In this document: positions 14,389-21,490 of the stretch, piece by piece
Position numbering within the stretch: the stretch's first letter is position 1
Layout of the letters: every line of letters begins with the position of its first letter
Source of the DNA: CAZIPN01 sp964541225
GTDB lineage: Bacteria; Actinomycetota; Coriobacteriia; Anaerosomatales; JAAXUF01
Assembly (NCBI GenBank): GCA_964541225.1
Contig: CAZIPN010000030.1
Location: forward strand, 1 to 21,490
Direction of reading: 5' to 3'
DNA length: 21,490 nt
The notes under the pieces: model-generated
Seen by the model: the letters and a program-made list of their open reading frames with translations, nothing else
What the model was told of the DNA's origin: nothing
Database searches by the model: none
Translations under genes and position numbers: made by a program

Positions 14389-15399
14389 ATGCGCGCTGAC
14401 CGAATCCTGCTCGCCCATGGCTCGGGCGGCACGATGATGCAAGAACTGATCGAAGACGTCTTCGTGCGTGAGTTTGACGAGGATGCTCTCAAGCGGCTCG
14501 ACGATGCGGCCTCGCTGCCGTTTCCAAGCGACCGGGTGGCGATGTCAACCGACACCTACACTGTCAACCCGATCTTCTTCCCCGGCGGAGATATCGGCAG
14601 GCTCGCGATCTGTGGCACCGTCAACGACGTGGCCACCAGCGGCGCCACGCCCCTCTACATCTCGACAGGTTTCGTTCTGGAGGAGGGCTTCCCCGTCGCC
14701 GACTTGCGGCGCATCCTCGAGTCGATGCGCGACGCCGCCCATGAGGCGGGTGTGCATATCGTGACCGGCGATACCAAGGTCGTCGAGAAAGGCCACGGCG
14801 ACGGCGTCTTCATCAACACCGCCGGAATCGGTGCGCTTGCCCAGGGCGTGGACTTGTCCGGCTCCTACGTGAAGCCCGGCGACACGGTGCTGCTCTCGGG
14901 AACGCTGGGCGATCATGGCATCGCGGTCATCTCCACACGTGAGGGACTCGAGTTCGAGACGAGCATCGAAAGCGACGCCGCTCCGCTCAACAGGCTCATT
15001 GCCAACGTGCTTGCGGCAGCGCCCAGCGCGCGCTGCTTCCGCGACCCAACTCGCGGCGGATTGGCCTCCACCTTAAACGAACTTGCCCAGGCATCCGGCG
15101 TGTCGATCACAGTCGATGAGACCCAGGTCCCCGTGAAGTCCCAGGTGCAGGGCGCGAGCGAGATGCTCGGCTACGACGTCTACCAGGTAGCCAACGAAGG
15201 CAAGATGGTAGCAGTCGTGCCCGCCGACGAGGCTCAAGCCGCACTCGCCGCGATGAAGACGTCTCCGTACGGCGAGGACGCCGCGATCATCGGCGAAGCT
15301 GCCGAGGAGCACCCGGGCAAGGTGTACGTCAACACAAGCTTTGGCGCCACGCGGATCATGGACATGCTCGTCGGTGAACAACTGCCGAGGATCTGCTAG
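14389..15399 (+). CDS. hypE: Carbamoyl dehydratase HypE
   Basis: This is a 336-residue PurM/SelD-fold ATPase. The N-terminus RADRILLAHGSGGTMMQELI and the motif GTVNDVATSGATPLYIS form the nucleotide site. DTKVVEKGHGDG and the domain II motifs (DPTRGGLASTLNE, NEGKMVAVV) follow. The protein ends in the invariant PRIC, whose Cys receives the carbamoyl group from HypF and is dehydrated to thiocyanate. The frame is open from 14341. GAGGAG at 14378-14383, five bases before the ATG at 14389, and the family N-terminus select this start. It closes the hypF-C-D-E set; 69 bp separate it from hypD without an obvious promoter. Confidence 0.97.
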   Translation: MRADRILLAHGSGGTMMQELIEDVFVREFDEDALKRLDDAASLPFPSDRVAMSTDTYTVNPIFFPGGDIGRLAICGTVNDVATSGATPLYISTGFVLEEGFPVADLRRILESMRDAAHEAGVHIVTGDTKVVEKGHGDGVFINTAGIGALAQGVDLSGSYVKPGDTVLLSGTLGDHGIAVISTREGLEFETSIESDAAPLNRLIANVLAAAPSARCFRDPTRGGLASTLNELAQASGVSITVDETQVPVKSQVQGASEMLGYDVYQVANEGKMVAVVPADEAQAALAAMKTSPYGEDAAIIGEAAEEHPGKVYVNTSFGATRIMDMLVGEQLPRIC

Positions 15400-15432
15400 A
15401 CGCGAGCTGCAGGCGGGATCCGCAGGGTCCAA

Positions 15433-16098
15433 CTACGCGTACTCGGCGTCGATGAAATCCCAGAGCGCGCGCGGGTCCACATCGGCAAGCGACTCAAGGA
15501 CGGCATCGGCCTGACTGTAGTCAGCCGACGACGTCAGTTGTCCCGGCACTACAACGCAATGCATCCCGGCCGACTTCGCCGCGATCAGGCCGTTAGAGCA
15601 GTCCTCGTAGGCCACCGCCTCACAGCCATCCACTCCCAGGCTCAGAAGCGCCCGGTAGTACAGGCTCGGATCGGGCTTCACACTCAACACGTCCTCCCGC
15701 GTGCACACGCATTCAAACCGGTTCGCGAGGCCGAGCCTGTCCAGATGACCACGCACCCACTGCCGAGATGAACTCGACACAACTGCGGTCAACACTCCCC
15801 ATGCGTCGGCCGCATCCAAGTGCTCCATCACGCCCGGCATGACCGGCAGCTGTGATGCGAGTTCCCACTCGCGCTCTCTGCGATCTTGCAGTTCGTCGGC
15901 AGACAGCGGGCGCCCGAGTTTCTCGGCAAGATCGGTCACGGGATCGAAGGAGCCTCCCCACGTGCCGATCGCCGTCCTCCACTGCTCAAGGGGCACCGTG
16001 AGCCCAGCCTCGCGATAGAGTTCCTCCCACGCCTGCAAAGAGGTCCGCTCGGTGTCGACGATCAGCCCATCGAGGTCGAACACGACTGCCTGAATCAT
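15433..16098 (-). CDS. HAD-family phosphatase, beta-phosphoglucomutase-like subgroup
   Basis: This is a 221-residue protein. HAD motif I is VVFDLDGLIVDTE (nucleophile D8, general acid D10). Motif II is S108 in AVVSSSS, motif III is K141 (VKPDPSLYYRA), and motif IV is AYEDCSNG (E165, D166). The helical cap lies between about residues 17 and 85, as in beta-phosphoglucomutase and phosphoglycolate phosphatase-like proteins (subfamily IA). Substrate cannot be told from sequence; a sugar phosphate is likely. The frame stays open to 16197, but the family start is the ATG at 16098, which has AGGGGG seven bases upstream. It is convergent with hypE (33-bp gap) and divergent from pgi. Confidence 0.9.
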   Translation of the reverse strand: MIQAVVFDLDGLIVDTERTSLQAWEELYREAGLTVPLEQWRTAIGTWGGSFDPVTDLAEKLGRPLSADELQDRREREWELASQLPVMPGVMEHLDAADAWGVLTAVVSSSSRQWVRGHLDRLGLANRFECVCTREDVLSVKPDPSLYYRALLSLGVDGCEAVAYEDCSNGLIAAKSAGMHCVVVPGQLTSSADYSQADAVLESLADVDPRALWDFIDAEYA

Positions 16099-16340
16099 GC
16101 TCACGCCCCCTATCGTGCATAGCCTACACCCGCCATGCCTCACATTCACCGACCGTCCCCGTACGTGGCTGGTCATCACGTCGGCGATACCGCCCACCCG
16201 AGCAGAAGGTGTGCGCCGATCCTCGACAGTGCCACATCGGCTCTTGGGCTACACTCCATGGCGAAGAGCGGGGCGCAAGCGCGGACGGGTAAGAGCTGAT
16301 AGATTCCTGCTGGAAGTGCAGCCGAGTTGAAGGGACCTCC
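16099..16340. other. Divergent intergenic region between the HAD phosphatase and pgi
   Basis: This 242-bp gap is the longest in the window and must hold promoters for both genes. On the plus strand TACACT (16250-16255) could be a -10, but no -35 fits at 16-18 bp. On the minus strand TAGGCT, about 20 nt before the ATG, is a weak candidate. An SD for pgi (AAGGGA, 16330-16335) is clear. I see no operator repeat, riboswitch fold or small gene. Confidence 0.4.
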
Positions 16341-18002
16341 ATGAAGGCGCTTGACCGTCTCAACGACCTCGATGCCGTGGCTCGGCTTCGAGCGCACGAT
16401 GCGACCCTTTTCGGCGAGTCGACTGAGGACATCGCCCTGGCGAACAAGAACCTCGGCTGGACGCGACTGGCCCGCACCTCTGAGGAAGTCATCGAGCAGA
16501 TTCGGCAGCTTGCCCGCGACATCAGCAGTAGCGCACTCACTGACGTTGTGCTGCTCGGAATGGGTGGCAGCTCGCTGGCCGCCCTCGTGCTCGGCGACGT
16601 GCTCGGGGCCAACCGCGACGTGCGCCTGCACGTGCTCGACACGACCTGCCCACGCACAATCAATGACGCTATCTCTTCGATCGATCCTGCGACGACCATC
16701 TACTTGGTGTCGAGCAAGTCCGGCGGCACGATCGAGCCAAATACGCTCTACGCGATCTTTCGCGACAATGCCGACAAGACGCTCGGCCACGAGGAAGGCG
16801 GCCGCCGATTCGTCGCACTGACCGATCCGGGCTCCCCGCTTGAGGCTGTCGCAGCGAGCGGCGGCTTCCGAGCGCTGGTGTCCACGCCGGAAAACGTCGG
16901 CGGGCGATTCTCGGCGCTCACGCCATTTGGGCTTGTTCCGGCCGAACTCCTCGGCATCGACGCAACGGAACTGATGCGTCGCGCCGCGAACATGGAGGCC
17001 GCATGTGATCTGCCTGCCGACGAGAACCCGGCAGCGTTGCTGGCCGCGTTTATCGCCGACGCGCGCGACGACGGGCGCGACAAGCTCACCCTCGTCACCT
17101 CACCTGAGTTGCGCAGCTTCGGGCTCTGGGTCGAGCAGCTCGTGGCCGAGTCGCTCGGCAAGTCGGGTACTGGCGTCGTGCCGGTGCCCGAGCTCTCGGA
17201 CGACTACCCACTCGGATACGGGGCCGACCGCGCAGTCGCCGTGCTTCGCCTTGAGCCCGACCAGAGGCTTGCCGAGTGGGTGCCCAAACTCCGAGAGGCC
17301 TCCCCCGTCACGGAGCTCGTCCTGCGCGACCTCTTCGACATCGGCGCGCAGTTCTCGCTGTGGGAGCACGCCGTGGCGTTGCTCGGCCCGCTTCTGGGCG
17401 TGAACCCCTTCGGCCAGCCCAATGTGCAGGCGGCCAAAGACGCCACGAACGCCGTGCTCCGAGGTACGCTCTCAGGTCCCGAGTCCACCGCGAGCACCGC
17501 AGATGGATCGGCCATCACCTACGCCGGCTCGCTTCCCGATCCCGGTCACGCCGAGCCTTCCATTGCCGCAGCGCTGGGCCATGCCCTTGCGGCATTGCGC
17601 CCCGGCGACTACCTCGGCGTGCTCGCGTATCTGCCCGATATCGATGGGCTGATCGAACCACTCAGAGCCGTGACCCCGCGCGTTTCTGCTGCGACGGGAG
17701 CCGCCGTGACGCTTGAGCTCGGTCCCCGCTACCTCCATTCCACGGGCCAGCTGCATAAGGGCGGGCCGAACACCGGCGTCTTCGTCGTCGTGACAACGCG
17801 CGACACCGCCGATACCCCCGTGCCCGAGCGTCCGTGGGACTTGCGAACACTATTCCGCGCACAGGCCGAAGGCGACATCGCCACGCTTGTGGCTGCCGAC
17901 AGGCGCGTGCTCCACATCGACTTGCCCGACGCCGCCGCCGAGACAGTCTCCTCGCTCGCACACGCCTTCCTCAACGCGGCTGGCGTGGTCTGGGAGGAGT
18001 AG
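16341..18002 (+). CDS. pgi: Glucose-6-phosphate isomerase (Tal-Pgi-type, stand-alone)
   Basis: This is a 553-residue protein with two SIS domains. Sugar-phosphate binding motifs are LLGMGGSSLAALVLGD (71-86), VSSKSGGTIEPNTLY (123-137) and NVGGRFSALTPFGLVP (185-200). The C-terminal PRYLHSTGQLHKGGPNTGVF carries the conserved substrate-contacting lysine region. It interconverts glucose 6-phosphate and fructose 6-phosphate in glycolysis/gluconeogenesis. The sequence style and the C-terminal motif match the isomerase half of transaldolase-PGI fusion proteins, yet no transaldolase domain precedes it. The ATG at 16341 has AAGGGA five bases upstream and the protein begins cleanly, so it is a separate gene and not a broken fusion. 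It ends 91 bp before the convergent response regulator gene. Confidence 0.92.
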   Translation: MKALDRLNDLDAVARLRAHDATLFGESTEDIALANKNLGWTRLARTSEEVIEQIRQLARDISSSALTDVVLLGMGGSSLAALVLGDVLGANRDVRLHVLDTTCPRTINDAISSIDPATTIYLVSSKSGGTIEPNTLYAIFRDNADKTLGHEEGGRRFVALTDPGSPLEAVAASGGFRALVSTPENVGGRFSALTPFGLVPAELLGIDATELMRRAANMEAACDLPADENPAALLAAFIADARDDGRDKLTLVTSPELRSFGLWVEQLVAESLGKSGTGVVPVPELSDDYPLGYGADRAVAVLRLEPDQRLAEWVPKLREASPVTELVLRDLFDIGAQFSLWEHAVALLGPLLGVNPFGQPNVQAAKDATNAVLRGTLSGPESTASTADGSAITYAGSLPDPGHAEPSIAAALGHALAALRPGDYLGVLAYLPDIDGLIEPLRAVTPRVSAATGAAVTLELGPRYLHSTGQLHKGGPNTGVFVVVTTRDTADTPVPERPWDLRTLFRAQAEGDIATLVAADRRVLHIDLPDAAAETVSSLAHAFLNAAGVVWEE

Positions 18003-18093
18003 GCCGGTCAACTCACCGTTGAGACTCGGCCGACGTGTCTCTCGAGACCATCTGAACCACCGGGCCCGCAGCACGACGACCAAAGCTCGCGGT

Positions 18094-19208
<1,115 letters not shown>

Positions 19209-19212
<4 letters not shown>

Positions 19213-21490
19213 TGATCTTCACCGCCCGGAAGCGCTTCTAAAATGGCATCGGAATCGTAGCGCTCAGCAAGCGCGCGCAAAGCCGCCCCGACGCGCGCAT
19301 CGTGACCGGCGGCCTCGTCGGCCAGCCCAAGCGCCACGTCGAAATCCAGCGCGGTGACCGCCTCCCTGATTCGGGAGAGCAGATCTGTCGGGAGCGCTGC
19401 AAGTGCTTCAGAATCTAGAACCTCGGCGGATTTGCGTTCGAACTCTTCTGGCTCCTCGTACGCGTAGCGCGCGCCGAGAAGCTTGCCTGCCTTCTCCAGC
19501 AACTCGCCTTCATTGAACGGCTTGAGCACGAACTCGTCCACGCCGGCGTCGAAGACACCCTGGCGCATCTCGGCAAATGCACTGGCGGTCACCCCAGCGA
19601 TGGCGACCTCAGAGCCTCCCGCACTTGACCGAATACGACGAGTTGCTTCGTAGCCGTCCATGACTGGCATGCGCATGTCCATCAGGATGAGCTGCGGGTG
19701 CCACTCCTCGAACTCGGCCACTGCCTCCTGCCCGTTGAGAACCGAATGTACCGAGAACCCAACGCGCCGCATGATCTGCACGAGCAGCTCACGATTGTCC
19801 GGATCGTCGTCAGCAACGAGAACCCGATAGTTGGGCTGACCGGGTTCGAGCCCCACGATGCGGCTTTCCTCGGGGGCACTCGGCACCGCCTCGGCCTCAG
19901 CAGGTTCGAGGAGAATATCGAACCTGAAGGTGCTTCCGACGCCAACTTCACTCTCTGCCGTGATCTCGCCCCCGAGCAGACGTACGAACTCCCGGCTGAT
20001 AGCAAGTCCGAGCCCGGTGCCGGTCTCCCCTTCTCGGGACACTTCTGCCTGCTCGAAGTACTCGAAGAGTCTGCCCATGTCCTCGGGCACGATCCCTTCC
20101 CCGGTGTCTTGAACCTCGGCAGTCAGGCGCAGCTTGCCCTGCCCGTCGCGCTCACAGTCAACCCGCAGCTGCACGCTTCCCTTACTCGTGAACTTGATGG
20201 CGTTGCCGAGAAGGTTCACGAAGACCTGTCTGAGCTTGTTCTCGTCGGTGACAACGAAGCGTGGCACGTCCTGCGAACGAATGACCTGCAATTCCAGGCC
20301 CTTGGCCTGCGCCCGCATGCCAAAGAGCGACTCCATCTCTTCGATGAGACCGTGCAGATCAAAGGCGGCCAGATTGGCCGAGATTCTGCCAGCTTCAATC
20401 TTCGACATCTCAAGCACGTCATTGATGAGGGCGAGCAAGTGCTCGCCACTGCTGTTGATAATGTCGAGTTGCTGGCGCTGGCGCTCAGAAAGACCCTTGT
20501 CGTGCCTCATGAGCTGCGAGAATCCAAGGATCGCGTTCATCGGCGTGCGGATCTCATGCGACATGTTCGCGAGAAAAGCCGACTTGGCCACGTTGGCCGC
20601 TTCGGCTGCTTGTTTGGCTACGCGGTACTCCATAGCATGCAGGCGCTCAGTGATATCTCGAGCGAGCGCCATGATGCCCACGACGGCGCCGCTGTCGTCG
20701 CAAAGCAGCGTGTTGACCCACTCGCACGTGATGGTTCGCCCGTCTTTGGTCAGATTCTCGTTGGTGTTGAACTCACCGCCTTCGCGTTCGAGGAGTTCCT
20801 CAAAGACGGCATCGACTCCCGGCCGAGCTGCCTCGGGCACGATCAGATCGGGCGCGCGCTGACCAATGGCCTCTTCCCGACTGTAGCCGAAGGTCGCCTC
20901 GGCAGCCGGGTTCCACTCCCTGATCCTGAAGTCCGTGTCGAACTCAATGACCGCGAGCAGGGTCTGACGCAGATGCAACGCAAGTTTGCGCTCGGAAGCG
21001 CGCAGAGCCTGCTCGGCGATCTTGCGCTCGGCGATGTCCCACGCCATATCGGCGAGCGTCGAGATTGTGTTCCCGTCGACATCCTCGTAGTCAGTAGGCT
21101 TGTTGCCCACGCCGAGAATGGCCACGATGTTCTCACCGCGAAAGACCGGCGTAACGACTTCGCGCACAACGGGCGCGTGACCTTCCGGCATGCCCTTCCG
21201 ATTTGGAAGAGCCGCGTAATCGTTGTGGATCACAGTGCGCCGCTCGCGCACGCCGTCCACCCACACACCGGCCTCATCGATTGGATAGTGGCTTCCGGCG
21301 CCCTCGGCAGTGCACATGTTTTCGATCGTGTTGGTTGACCAGGCCTGAAGAGAGAGCGTGCGCTGGTCCGGCTCAAGGAAGTGGTAGAACCCGATTGTGC
21401 TTCCCGTAAGCGCCTCCACCTCGTCCAGCGTCTTTGTGAGAACCTCGGCGAGTGAATGCGACGTGGAGAATTCCTCGATGCGCAGCCGCG
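19209..21490 (-). CDS. Hybrid sensor histidine kinase GAF-PAS-HisKA-HATPase-REC (5' end outside window)
   Basis: The frame has no stop up to the window edge. The 23 residues before the first in-frame GTG at 21419 (ending SLAEVLTKTLDE) continue a GAF domain, so that GTG is not the true start. Numbering from it, the GAF part is about 1-135 (STIGFYHFLEPDQRTLSLQA, DEAGVWVDGVRERR). PAS follows at about 150-262. HisKA has phospho-His H288 (ANMSHEIRTPMNAILGFS), and the ATPase has N406 in VNLLGNAIKF, DTGEG and GTGLGLAI. A receiver (about 531-645) has D581 and K633. A helical tail (about 665-725) resembles the C-terminal helix bundle seen after REC in such kinases, without an Hpt histidine. No membrane helix is seen in the part present. 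It likely phosphorylates the adjacent HD-GYP regulator. Confidence 0.93.

Noticed and set aside
15400..15432. Terminator between convergent hypE and the HAD gene
   Set aside because: The 33-bp gap holds no convincing stem-loop or T-run.
18003..18093. Possible bidirectional terminator between pgi and the response regulator (TCAAC-loop-GTTGA, and GTCTC/GAGAC repeats)
   Set aside because: Only five-pair stems that compete with each other, and no T-run on either strand. Not enough to call.
19698..21338. Long plus-strand open frame (546 codons) opposite the histidine kinase
   Set aside because: High GC keeps the opposite frame open. The minus strand carries GAF, PAS, HisKA, HATPase and REC motifs throughout, so the plus frame is a shadow.

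Overview
The window reads as chromosomal DNA of a GC-rich, probably anaerobic actinobacterium. The evidence is codon use rich in G/C at third positions, ATGA/GTGA/TAGTG gene junctions, a secreted protein resembling the actinobacterial DUF6049 family, and a Tal-Pgi-type glucose-6-phosphate isomerase. A Coriobacteriia/OPB41-like lineage is my best guess, but nothing here proves it. No tRNA, rRNA, CRISPR array, IS element or phage gene was recognised. Coding density is high; the longest gene-free stretch is about 240 bases.

Layout. (1) The 5' part of lon runs leftward off the window edge. It is divergent from an envelope gene (DUF6049-like, two membrane segments), which overlaps a small membrane/secreted protein. 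A PIN-TM-TPR fusion protein follows, then trxB and trxA. (2) 6.07-9.77 kb is a nickel module: a small unrecognised helical protein, the regulator NikR, and the ECF nickel importer NikMN-NikQ-NikO. The promoters of the small gene and of nikR carry the same 27-bp element, GTGYTAC-N13-GTGYTAC as a direct repeat, identical at 20 of 27 positions and placed identically over the -10 box. (3) 9.84-15.40 kb is a hydrogenase-maturation block, hypF-hypC-hypD-hypE. It is led by a zinc-ribbon/HEPN protein with an apparently leaderless start, whose stop overlaps the hypF start. (4) A HAD phosphatase (minus) and a stand-alone pgi (plus) are divergent from each other. (5) On the minus strand, a large hybrid histidine kinase (N-terminus cut by the window edge) overlaps a REC-HD-GYP response regulator.

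How the genes fit together. NikMNQO brings Ni2+ in and NikR senses it. HypF/HypE make the cyanide ligands and HypC/HypD assemble the Fe(CN)2CO unit of [NiFe]-hydrogenase. HypA, HypB and the hydrogenase subunits are not in the window. The main new lead is the 82-residue protein at 6146-6394: the shared operator predicts it belongs to the NikR regulon although it matches no nickel protein I know. Second leads are the zinc-ribbon/HEPN protein coupled to hypF and the membrane-anchored PIN-TPR fusion.
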